In this document: positions 1 through 5,906 of the stretch, in pieces
Numbering within the stretch: the first letter of the stretch is position 1
How the letters are laid out: each line of letters begins with the position of its first letter
Origin: Candidatus Omnitrophota bacterium
GTDB lineage: Bacteria > Omnitrophota > Gorgyraeia > 2-01-FULL-45-10
Direction: 5' to 3'
NCBI GenBank assembly: GCA_030691985.1
Contig: JAUYDB010000266.1
Coordinates: 1 to 10,052, forward strand
DNA: 10,052 nt
Translations under genes and position numbers: made by a program
Notes under the pieces: generated by a model
What the model was told of the DNA's origin: nothing
What the model saw: only the letters and a program-made list of their open reading frames with translations
Databases searched by the model: none

Positions 1-1
1 A

Positions 2-481
2 CGCGGCCAGGAAGACCTTCTCCACCGACTTATAAGTGCCCTTGACCACTATCCACCATATTAAAACCGCCGATACCGGAAGCGAAATATATTTCGAGAC
101 ACCGAAGATTTCGCAGCTTGCCGCGATGCCCGAAAATTCGCTTATCGTGTTGGTGAGATTCGAAAACAAAAAGACCGCCATGGCGTAGAATGTCACCTTT
201 ACCCCGAACTTTTCCCGTATGAGGTCCGCCAACCCTTTGCCCGTGACGACCCCCATCCTGGAGCACATCTCCTGTATCACGATCAAAGCCAGGGCCATAG
301 GAATGAATACCCACAGCATGGAATATCCGAAATGGGCGCCCGCCACGGAATACGTCGCGATCCCGCCGGCGTCGTTATCGACATTGGCCGTGATTATGCC
401 CGGCCCCATGACACTAAAAAATATCAGGAAATTCCGCCAGCGATGGGGCGTCCTTATGCCGCCGTTCCCATTTCCGTTCAT
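2..481 (-). CDS. NRAMP-family divalent metal transporter, N-terminal part (runs off the window)
   Basis: The reading frame is open from an ATG at 481 to the left edge, giving 160 residues; the C-terminal part is outside the window. Residues 26-90 follow the NRAMP pattern: GPGIITANVDNDAGG in helix 1, AGAHFGY, then IQEMCSRMGVVTGKGLADLIRE (residues 69-90), where canonical NRAMPs have Q-(x)n-RLG-TG-DLA. Several hydrophobic segments are visible (about 19-34, 54-72, 98-112, 133-148). NRAMPs move Mn2+, Fe2+ or related cations across the inner membrane with protons. The metal-binding DPGN motif of helix 1 is replaced by DNDA (D35-A38): the aspartate is kept, the asparagine is lost. This divergent form may have a different cation preference, possibly Mg2+, but the decisive helix-6 motif is not visible. 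The start is supported by GAGGGGAAG 4 nt upstream, which lies in a palindromic repeat. The gene follows the MgtE_N/CBS gene and is probably co-transcribed with it. Confidence 0.85.
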   Translation of the reverse strand, partial: MNGNGNGGIRTPHRWRNFLIFFSVMGPGIITANVDNDAGGIATYSVAGAHFGYSMLWVFIPMALALIVIQEMCSRMGVVTGKGLADLIREKFGVKVTFYAMAVFLFSNLTNTISEFSGIAASCEIFGVSKYISLPVSAVLIWWIVVKGTYKSVEKVFLAA

Positions 482-485
482 GCTA

Positions 486-575
486 CTTCCCCTCACCCTA
501 ACCCTCTCCCCTAAAGGGGAGAGGGGATTCTGCTTCCCCTCACCCTGGCCCTCTCCCCTGAAGGGGAGAGGGGAC
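486..575. repeat. Two tandem REP-like palindromes (CCCTCACCC...CCCTCTCCCC hairpin family)
   Basis: Two direct copies lie at 489-526 and 536-573, 47 bp apart. Each begins CCCCTCACCC, has two variable bases and then forms the hairpin CCCTCTCCCCT / AGGGGAGAGGG with a very short loop (copy 1 stem 502-512 with 515-525). The same family recurs at 1924-2016 and 10011-10047. The block fills the gap between the MgtE_N/CBS gene (stop at 575-577) and the NRAMP gene (start 481), and its left end supplies the purine-rich ribosome binding site of the latter. In this operon the hairpins would lie in the mRNA. Such REP-type repeats are usually mobilised in trans by RAYT-like transposases; none is seen here. 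Confidence 0.9.
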
Positions 576-1903
576 TATAGGCCTTTTGATTTTGGCTTAC
601 GCCTGCGCCACGCGATAGAGATAACCTGGCTCAGGACGTCATCCATCGTTATTATGCCGTGGAGGATCTTGTTTTCGTCTATAACGGGGATGGCCGATAC
701 CTTATACTTATCCATGAAGTAGGCCACCTCCTTCACGCTGTTATTTAAATAAACGTACAGGGTCTTGGGAAAAACTGTTTTCAGAATATTGTCCTTAGGC
801 TCGGCGAAAAGAAGCCGCCTTATCGTAGTCACTCCTTTCAAGCGGTTCTTCTCATCAACTATGTATATATAAGGGACCGTCTCCACTTCTTTCGTGTTGT
901 TTTTTACAAAATCGATGGCGGCTTCCACCGACACCGTCTCAGGCATCGAAACCAGCTCTGTAGTCATGAGGCCGCCGGCGGAATCGCCGGAGTATCCCAG
1001 AAGAGTCGAGAGTTTTTTGGCCCTGTTAGACTCTATAAGCGTAAGGAGGTTTTTTACGGTGTTGGAAGGCAGCCTCTCAAGAAGGTCCGTCGCTTCATCA
1101 GAAGACATTTTGGTCACTATCTGGGCGGCCTCCTTTTTATCGAGGTCCTTAAGTATGATCTTCTGCTCTTCAAAATCAAGATTTTCAAACACCCTGGCTT
1201 TTATGCCGATATCCAGGGTCCGGAATAGCGCCATCCTCTGGTTTGTGTTCAGGTCAAATATTATATCTCCCAGATCGGCAGCCGGTATCGAGGACATCTG
1301 TTTTTCGGAAACCGAAAGTTTCATCGTCATGCTGGCGGGATTGAGCGAGACCGGCTGGATGTACTTCCAGGACACGAGCTCCTCCTTCTTCAAAAATCTT
1401 GAGTCTTTGTGAAAAACCTTTATCAGGCCATCCACGATCTTCTCCCACCCGAGCCTTCGAAGGAGGCTTCTCAACCCTATATCAACGTGCGCTATCACAT
1501 ATTCGTGGTCAACTTTAAGAAGATCGACATCGTTGACACGCCTGACTTTATGGTTATATGTGTCGACGACCTGCTGGTCGAGGATGTCGCGCCTTATGAG
1601 AAATTCGTAATTTTTCACGGTGGGGCCAAACTTTATATCATCGCTTTTTATATTCAGCGTTACGGAGTCCTCAATGATCGAGACGCCTGACCATGGCACG
1701 GACGCGTAAGTCTTTTTTAAAAAACCCTTGCTTATGATGAGTTCGCTTAATTTGGGATAGGTCTCCCCCAGCTTCGACGAGATATCCCAGACTGCGCCTG
1801 TGAATTTTCCGTCCGCGGCCAGGACATCCTTCTTCAGGATCTCTGATAAGTAAACGAACATCGCCGCGGCCTTCTGCCCGGCCTCATTTATATTATTCGT
1901 CAT
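575..1903 (-). CDS. Soluble PRC-barrel / MgtE_N / CBS-pair protein, probable Mg2+-sensing partner of the NRAMP transporter
   Basis: This 442-residue protein has no hydrophobic segment long enough for a membrane helix, so it is cytoplasmic. Residues about 15-165 look like two PRC-barrel-like beta domains (DGKFTGAVWDISSKLGE near 31-47). Residues about 205-300 match the MgtE N domain, with its helical repeats (FRTLDIGIKARVFENL, LERLP) and the linker LGYSGDSAGGLMTTE at 302-316, the hallmark entering the first CBS domain. Two CBS domains follow (about 313-370 and 375-430; SAIPVIDENKILHGIITMDDV at the end). In true MgtE channels these N and CBS domains bind Mg2+ and gate a membrane pore; here the pore domain is absent. 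Position just upstream of an NRAMP gene suggests it senses metal for that transporter, which is inference. The ATG at 1903 has no clear Shine-Dalgarno sequence; a repeat block lies just upstream, so initiation may be weak or the leader altered. Confidence 0.85.
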   Translation of the reverse strand: MTNNINEAGQKAAAMFVYLSEILKKDVLAADGKFTGAVWDISSKLGETYPKLSELIISKGFLKKTYASVPWSGVSIIEDSVTLNIKSDDIKFGPTVKNYEFLIRRDILDQQVVDTYNHKVRRVNDVDLLKVDHEYVIAHVDIGLRSLLRRLGWEKIVDGLIKVFHKDSRFLKKEELVSWKYIQPVSLNPASMTMKLSVSEKQMSSIPAADLGDIIFDLNTNQRMALFRTLDIGIKARVFENLDFEEQKIILKDLDKKEAAQIVTKMSSDEATDLLERLPSNTVKNLLTLIESNRAKKLSTLLGYSGDSAGGLMTTELVSMPETVSVEAAIDFVKNNTKEVETVPYIYIVDEKNRLKGVTTIRRLLFAEPKDNILKTVFPKTLYVYLNNSVKEVAYFMDKYKVSAIPVIDENKILHGIITMDDVLSQVISIAWRRRKPKSKGL

Positions 1904-1923
1904 ATGTGGTTGTGGGGTTCATT

Positions 1924-2016
1924 CCCCTCACCCTAGCCCTCTCCCCCTTCGGGGGAGAGGGAATTCTCTCATAATTTCCTCTCCCCCCGAAGGGGGAGAG
2001 GATTCAGGTGAGGGGG
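1924..2016. repeat. Head-to-head pair of REP-like palindromes
   Basis: One copy at 1924-1961 reads CCCCTCACCC then the hairpin CCCTCTCCCCC-TTCG-GGGGGAGAGGG. An inverted copy at 1978-2016 has the hairpin CCTCTCCCCCCGAAGGGGGAGAGG followed by GGTGAGGGGG. The two face each other like a BIME and can also pair as one large inverted repeat. One hairpin on each strand carries a cTTCGg loop, an unusually stable tetraloop in RNA. The block fills the gap between the exported OB-fold-like gene (stop 2045) and the MgtE_N/CBS gene (start 1903). No T-run follows on the minus strand, so I do not call it an intrinsic terminator, though it could protect or segment the operon mRNA. Confidence 0.9.
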
Positions 2017-2044
2017 AAATTGCGCCAATTTGGACAGCTACGAA

Positions 2045-2692
2045 TTAAAACCGCTTTCTGAATACGATGATCATTAGAATAGCGGCCAAAAATAGGGCTA
2101 TAGAGATATTGAGTTTTGCCTTATCCACACGCTCTTTCAGCGCAAAACCGTGTTTTAAGATGTTCACGGCGCCGGCGTGGATATCAAGTTCTCCTCCGTG
2201 AACGGGGCAGGCGCGATGAAATATGCCGTCTACAACTAAAACGTCGCCCTTGTTTTTATAGTCTCCTATAAATTGAACCACGCCAAGCGCGTCTTTCCTG
2301 CACCATACGCCTATGGCGTTCTCCCCGTCGTTTAGGTTTATCCATGAATGGCCGCCTCGATTCAATATAGCCGTTATCAATTCGCCTTTGTAGAGGACTC
2401 TTTTGCTGTCAAAAAAGTCCGCGTTATCTATAAGCGCTTTGCTCGAAATCTCCTCCGCGGCAAAAGCTGAAAGCTGAAACACGAAGACTGAAAGAATCGC
2501 CAATACCGCCACTCTCAGAGACTTGTCATTGCGAGACCTGTACCCGAGCGAAGCGAGTGGTGCAGGGCGAAGCAATCTAAAGGTGAGATTGCGCAGCCTG
2601 TTGCGAGCGAAGCGAAGCAATCGCCCTACGATAAATATAACGGCTCCTCGCAATGACGGATAGAGTTTCTTTAAGAACTGAACTGCTGCCAC
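2045..2692 (-). CDS. Exported OB-fold-like protein with C-terminal membrane anchor, N-terminus extended by a palindromic repeat
   Basis: The GTG start at 2692 overlaps the trkH stop by one base (TAGTG) and has AAGGAG 6 nt upstream, so translation is very probably coupled to trkH. Residues 57-79 form a signal-peptide-like stretch (KSLRVAVLAILSVFVFQLSAFA, then AEE). The mature part (about 80-188) resembles small exported OB-fold proteins often annotated as DNA-binding: YKGELITAIL, HSWINLND, IGVW, GDYKNKGDVLVVDGIFHRAC, HGGELDIHA. Residues 194-211 are a hydrophobic anchor ending in FRKRF. Residues 13-56 (about 44 codons, Arg-rich) are simply the translation of a GTCATTGCGAG palindromic element, so the original signal peptide was probably much shorter. 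A later GTG at 2512 would skip the repeat but has no good binding site. Substrate unknown; an accessory role for TrkH is only suggested by coupling. Confidence 0.72.
   Translation of the reverse strand: MAAVQFLKKLYPSLRGAVIFIVGRLLRFARNRLRNLTFRLLRPAPLASLGYRSRNDKSLRVAVLAILSVFVFQLSAFAAEEISSKALIDNADFFDSKRVLYKGELITAILNRGGHSWINLNDGENAIGVWCRKDALGVVQFIGDYKNKGDVLVVDGIFHRACPVHGGELDIHAGAVNILKHGFALKERVDKAKLNISIALFLAAILMIIVFRKRF
2525..2657. repeat. GTCATTGCGAG...CTCGCAATGAC palindromic element inside a coding region
   Basis: The 133-bp element is bounded by perfect 11-bp inverted ends, GTCATTGCGAG (2525-2535) and CTCGCAATGAC (2647-2657). Internally it carries GAGCGAAGCGA and GCGAAGCAATC words typical of this non-autonomous, MITE-like family. 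A second member lies at 5046-5135. This copy is read through in frame by the OB-fold-like gene and contributes its residues 13-56. Its length is not a multiple of three, so if the ends are as drawn the insertion was accompanied by a small gain or loss of bases. No target-site duplication is obvious. Confidence 0.88.
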
Positions 2693-4200
2693 TATTCTCT
2701 CCTTCCCTTTAACGCGGCCAGGACCATGCCGCCCAAAGTGAATATCGCTATAAATTCAAGCCTTCCGGCCCACATCTGTAACATATAAACTACCTTCAAT
2801 GCCGCCGGCATGGACGGAGAGGTTATGCCGCAGGAAAGCCCGACATTAGCGGCGGCCGATACGGACTCAAACAACGCGTTTTCGAGAGGATGGCCGTAAA
2901 GCATCCCGGCTATAGTGCCAAGGAGATAAAGGTTTATATAGGAAATAAGAATAATGGCGGCCACCCTGACATGCCTGTCTTCCAGCATAAAATCTTTTAT
3001 ATGATGAATCTTCTGTATCAATATCGCGCTTTCGGGTATAAGCAGTTTCTTTATGTCCTGCCGCAGGGCCTTATATATAACACCTATTCTCAATAACTTG
3101 ATAGCGCCTGTGGTGGAACATACGCTGCCGCCTATCGCCATGGCAATCGTTATCCCGAGCATGGCAAGCGGCCCCCATTCATTGACAAATTGCCGCGCGT
3201 ATATAGTGGAATATCCCGTGCCGGTGTGGCCGGATATCAAGTGATAAAAGACCTTTCTGAAGAACGGGACGGCATCGGCATAAATGCCTCTGCCAACGAG
3301 CCCCCATGCCGTGACAGATAATGTCGCTATCATGGTGATAAATAAGGTTACTATTTCTATGTTACGATACAGCTCTCTTCTGTTTCCCGTCCACACGGCG
3401 TAATGAAAGGCAAAGTTGACAGCGCCAAGAAACATCAGGGAGGCGGTTATTATTTCAAACGGAAAGTTATGATAGAACAGGATGTTCTGCGACTGCGGCG
3501 TAAACCCGCCCGTATCCCATGCCGCCATAAATATGCATACGGAATCGAAGACGGCCTTCGCGGGTTTGAGGCCGCCATTGATCGCCGATATGGAAAGCGC
3601 GGCCGAGCCTATCACAAGATAAATCATGCTTACAAGCCATATGAATCTCGCGGTCTCGATCACGTTCGGCAAGATCTTCTCATCGCGCGCCTCGCCCACA
3701 TACATCCTGAACGCGCCGGCGGTCCCCTTGAACAGGAATGTGAGCGCTATGACCACTATGCCCTGGCCGCCTATAAACATCGTCAGGTGCCTCCAGAAAT
3801 TATAAGAGCCGGCCATGTGATCGAGGTCCACGGCGAGCGAGAGGCCGGTGGTGGCGTAACCGCTCATGGCCTCAAAACACGCGTCGAGGTAGGAGGCGAA
3901 ATGCCCGCTGAAGACAAGCGGTATAGCGGAAATGAACATGGCGGCAAGCCATGATAGAGCGGCGACTGACATGGCATGTTTTGTGGCCAGGTCTTTCTTT
4001 GTATGGCATACCGCTGTTATTACAAGGCCCAGCAAAAGAGCTATCGAGATGCTGAGCAGGAAATTTACAGCGGGTTCTATCTCATTATGCAGAACGGCTA
4101 TGATGAAAGGGATGGCCATCAATAACGCGATACCTATTATTATCTTTCCAAGATAATATCCTGTAATCTTATAATCATCCAAAACAGGGGCTAATATCAT
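2692..4200 (-). CDS. trkH: TrkH/KtrB-type potassium uptake channel subunit
   Basis: This 502-residue polytopic membrane protein has the four pore-loop repeats of the Trk/Ktr/HKT superfamily: SGYATTGLS (113-121), AWDTGGFT (227-234), SGHTGTGYS (323-331) and AAANVGLSCG (449-458), with filter glycines near 119, 231, 329 and 454. The conserved GGSVCSTTGAIKLLRI (357-372), which lies on the intramembrane gate side of the third repeat, and a C-terminal GRLEFIAIF are also present. It takes up K+ across the inner membrane, gated by a cytoplasmic ring of RCK proteins. Two such proteins are encoded just upstream (5809-5165 and 5010-4345). The ATG at 4200 overlaps the stop of a 48-residue membrane protein (ATGA) and has only a weak GGGGA upstream, so it probably depends on coupling. 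Its own stop overlaps the next start (TAGTG). Length is near the family norm of 480-500. Confidence 0.95.
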   Translation of the reverse strand: MILAPVLDDYKITGYYLGKIIIGIALLMAIPFIIAVLHNEIEPAVNFLLSISIALLLGLVITAVCHTKKDLATKHAMSVAALSWLAAMFISAIPLVFSGHFASYLDACFEAMSGYATTGLSLAVDLDHMAGSYNFWRHLTMFIGGQGIVVIALTFLFKGTAGAFRMYVGEARDEKILPNVIETARFIWLVSMIYLVIGSAALSISAINGGLKPAKAVFDSVCIFMAAWDTGGFTPQSQNILFYHNFPFEIITASLMFLGAVNFAFHYAVWTGNRRELYRNIEIVTLFITMIATLSVTAWGLVGRGIYADAVPFFRKVFYHLISGHTGTGYSTIYARQFVNEWGPLAMLGITIAMAIGGSVCSTTGAIKLLRIGVIYKALRQDIKKLLIPESAILIQKIHHIKDFMLEDRHVRVAAIILISYINLYLLGTIAGMLYGHPLENALFESVSAAANVGLSCGITSPSMPAALKVVYMLQMWAGRLEFIAIFTLGGMVLAALKGRRE

Positions 4201-4343
4201 CTATAGATTCCCCACCACAGCGAACATACAATAAACCCGGTCGATATAAAAAATAGGGTCAGCAGAATCTCAAGGCATATGCCGACCGCGCCGTTTTCTA
4301 TACTTTTAAAAAATGATTTTATTTTTACAAGATTCGTTTTCAT
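4197..4343 (-). CDS. Small membrane protein of the Trk operon (48 residues)
   Basis: An ATG at 4343 lies 1 nt after the TAG of the second trkA-type gene, and the frame ends in a TGA that overlaps the trkH start as ATGA. The upstream GGGGAAGGTCGAG gives a plausible ribosome binding site. The 48 residues begin MKTNLVKIKSFFKSIENG, a basic amphipathic N-terminus, and continue with one strongly hydrophobic segment of about 25 residues (20-44), ending in SLWWGIYR. This predicts a single-pass inner-membrane protein with the N-terminus in the cytoplasm. I do not recognise a family. Its exact fit between regulator and channel genes suggests a small accessory subunit, comparable in concept to KdpF of the Kdp pump, but no sequence link to KdpF is claimed. 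The tight spacing on both sides is the best evidence that it is real. Confidence 0.75.
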   Translation of the reverse strand: MKTNLVKIKSFFKSIENGAVGICLEILLTLFFISTGFIVCSLWWGIYR

Positions 4344-4344
4344 G

Positions 4345-5010
4345 CTACTCGACCTTCCCCATTAATAGGTCTAAAAGCTGCTGCTCATTCTCTATGGTCG
4401 TAAGCGCTATGATGTCATCGCCTTTTTTAAGAAGCGTCTCTCCTTTCGGAACGACGATACTCTCGCCCCTGACTATCGAGACAAAGACGGAGTTTTCAGG
4501 AAGGGTGATATCTTTAACATACTTGTCCACTACCGGAGATTCTGAATTCAGGTCCACCCGCACCAGGGCAAGTTTCCCGCGCTTGAATGTCATAAGGTTT
4601 ATCACATCTTCAAACGAGACCTCTTCTTCTATGATCTTCGCTATGATAGTCGTGGCATTTACGGGCACATCGACGCCGAGTTCGGAAAATACATGCTCGT
4701 TGCGCGGGTTATTTACCCTGGCCACCGTGCGCCTGACATTGAAGACTTCTTTCGCGAGCTGGCAGACTATCAGGTTGTCCTCGTCATTCGCCGTCACCGC
4801 GGCAACGACGTCCGCGCGAGCTACCTCTGCGTCCTCCAGGTGCTTCGGTTCGCAGCCGTCTCCGTTTATCACCATCGCGTCCAGATTTTGCGATATGCCC
4901 TCGCAGCGCGCCTTGTCTTTTTCTATGACAGTAACCGCGTGTTTATCATGTATCAATTTCTGCGCCAGATAAAAGCCGATCCTACCCGCGCCAATTATCA
5001 CGATGTACAT
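4345..5010 (-). CDS. trkA: TrkA/KtrA-type RCK regulator of K+ uptake (second of two)
   Basis: The 221-residue protein has one RCK_N domain (about 1-120) and one RCK_C domain (about 135-218). The Rossmann motif GAGRIG is at 7-12, the acidic residue ending strand 2 is E30 (VTVIEKDK), followed by GDGCEP at 50-55 and TANDEDNL at 73-80, as in NAD(H)-binding TrkA proteins. The C-terminal half contains PENSVFVSIVRGESIVVPKGETLLKKGDD-like RCK_C sequence (in part, near 170-200). It binds nucleotide and gates TrkH from the cytoplasm. E. coli TrkA is about 458 residues with two such units fused; here each unit is a separate gene, as in the paired trkA genes of actinobacteria. AAGGAG lies 6 nt before the ATG. 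The stop is 1 nt from the small membrane protein's start. Confidence 0.93.
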   Translation of the reverse strand: MYIVIIGAGRIGFYLAQKLIHDKHAVTVIEKDKARCEGISQNLDAMVINGDGCEPKHLEDAEVARADVVAAVTANDEDNLIVCQLAKEVFNVRRTVARVNNPRNEHVFSELGVDVPVNATTIIAKIIEEEVSFEDVINLMTFKRGKLALVRVDLNSESPVVDKYVKDITLPENSVFVSIVRGESIVVPKGETLLKKGDDIIALTTIENEQQLLDLLMGKVE

Positions 5011-5045
5011 GTTTCGCTCCTTATAATGAGTCTGTTAGGCAAAGT

Positions 5046-5135
5046 GTCATTGCGAGCGAACGAAGTGAGCGAAGCAATCCAGAGTTTAGATTGCTTCGTC
5101 GGAAAGCAGTGCCGCAATATCCTCCTCGCAATGAC
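5046..5135. repeat. GTCATTGCGAG...CTCGCAATGAC palindromic element between the two trkA genes
   Basis: The 90-bp element has the same perfect 11-bp inverted ends as the copy at 2525-2657 (5046-5056 and 5125-5135). An internal hairpin is formed by CGAAGCAATC (5070-5079) and GATTGCTTCG (5089-5098). It occupies most of the 154-bp gap between the two RCK genes. The two copies differ greatly in the middle, so they are conserved mainly at the ends and in the GAAGCAATC words. It would fold in the operon transcript. Confidence 0.9.
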
Positions 5136-5164
5136 GGCCATAGGTAACATATAAGCGTCTATAC

Positions 5165-5809
5165 TTACAGCCTGAAGATATCCTTGATCTTTTTTAAACT
5201 CGAGGTCCTCACGACACCCATCACCTTGTCGGAGAGCTCGAGCGAGAGATCGGGCTGAGGGATGATCACCTTCTTCTTCCTCTCGACAACAACCGCCATA
5301 AACTCATCGGGCACATTGAGGTCTTTCACCATCTTCCCATTCAGCGACTCGTCCACGATTATCTCGATAACGCCGAGCTCGCCCGTCTCTACCAGATAGC
5401 CGGTAAAACGGTTTTCTATTATCTTGTCCCTGATCATGGCGGCGACGAGCACCGTGCCGCTTATTATGTCCAGCCCCAGCCTCCTGTATATATCCGCCCT
5501 TTTCGGATCATATACGCGCGCGATCACCCTGGGGACATTGAATATCTTTTTGGCTATCTGGCTCGCCATAAGATTCGTATTGTCGCCGCTGGTAACCGAG
5601 ACAAACGCGTCCTGTTTATCTATCTTGAGCTCCTTCAGCAGTTTTTCATCGAAACCATTGCCGTGCGCGACTATCCCATTGAACGTCGCGCCCAGCCTAT
5701 TGAAAGCCTCCTGGTCCTTATCTATAATGGTAACGTTATGGCCTTCCTGCGAAAGCAAAAGCGCAAGCTGTGACCCGACCCTCCCGCATCCAACAATCAG
5801 CACATTCAT
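5165..5809 (-). CDS. trkA: TrkA/KtrA-type RCK regulator of K+ uptake (first of two)
   Basis: The 214-residue protein has the same layout as its downstream partner: RCK_N with GCGRVG at 7-12, D30 at the end of strand 2 (VTIIDKDQ), GNGFD at 50-54, SGDNTNL at 74-80 and ARVYDPKRADIYRRLG at 97-112, then an RCK_C domain (about 130-210). The pair is clearly homologous but diverged, so they probably form a mixed ring under TrkH, equivalent to the two halves of E. coli TrkA. That pairing is inference. The start at 5809 is preceded by GAGGAG at 5 nt. It follows exbD after a 97-bp gap filled by an ATCCGT-rich inverted repeat, so it probably shares the marC-exbB-exbD transcript. Confidence 0.93.
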   Translation of the reverse strand: MNVLIVGCGRVGSQLALLLSQEGHNVTIIDKDQEAFNRLGATFNGIVAHGNGFDEKLLKELKIDKQDAFVSVTSGDNTNLMASQIAKKIFNVPRVIARVYDPKRADIYRRLGLDIISGTVLVAAMIRDKIIENRFTGYLVETGELGVIEIIVDESLNGKMVKDLNVPDEFMAVVVERKKKVIIPQPDLSLELSDKVMGVVRTSSLKKIKDIFRL

Positions 5810-5835
5810 AGCGACTCCTCGTTATAGCGAGTTTT

Positions 5836-5906
5836 GTCATCCGTCATCCGTTGTCCGTTTATCGTAAAAAATACGGATAACGAACGTCGGATTACGGATA
5901 ACGAAC
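5836..5906. repeat. ATCCGT-rich imperfect inverted repeat
   Basis: The left arm (5836-5866) carries GTCATCCGTCATCCGTTGTCC and the right arm (5871-5906) repeats TACGGATAACGAAC twice around CGGATTACGGAT. The reverse complement of the right arm aligns with the left arm with several mismatches. This is a third palindromic family in the window, different from the other two, and it fills the exbD-trkA gap up to the exbD stop codon. Confidence 0.75.

Noticed and set aside
30..314. 94-residue minus-strand frame within the NRAMP region
   Set aside because: It is out of frame with the NRAMP reading frame at 481-2, which has the family motifs and a proper start.
219..722. Plus-strand frame crossing the REP-like repeat
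   Set aside because: It joins antisense sequence of two real genes through the repeat, producing the artefact peptide SPHPNPLP/LTLSPKGER seen wherever such repeats are translated.
894..1412. 172-residue open frame on the plus strand
   Set aside because: It is antisense to the MgtE_N/CBS gene, whose domain motifs are unmistakable; the plus frame shows no recognisable pattern.
486..2016. Repeat blocks as remnants of an insertion sequence
   Set aside because: No transposase fragment or long terminal repeat is present; the units are short hairpins of REP type.
2045..2512. GTG at 2512 as the true start of the OB-fold-like protein, skipping the repeat
   Set aside because: It lacks a good binding site and basic n-region, while the GTG at 2692 has AAGGAG and overlaps the trkH stop; kept only as an alternative.
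4313..4972. 219-residue open frame on the plus strand
   Set aside because: It is a Ser/Thr-rich antisense shadow of the RCK gene at 4345-5010, which carries clear nucleotide-binding motifs.
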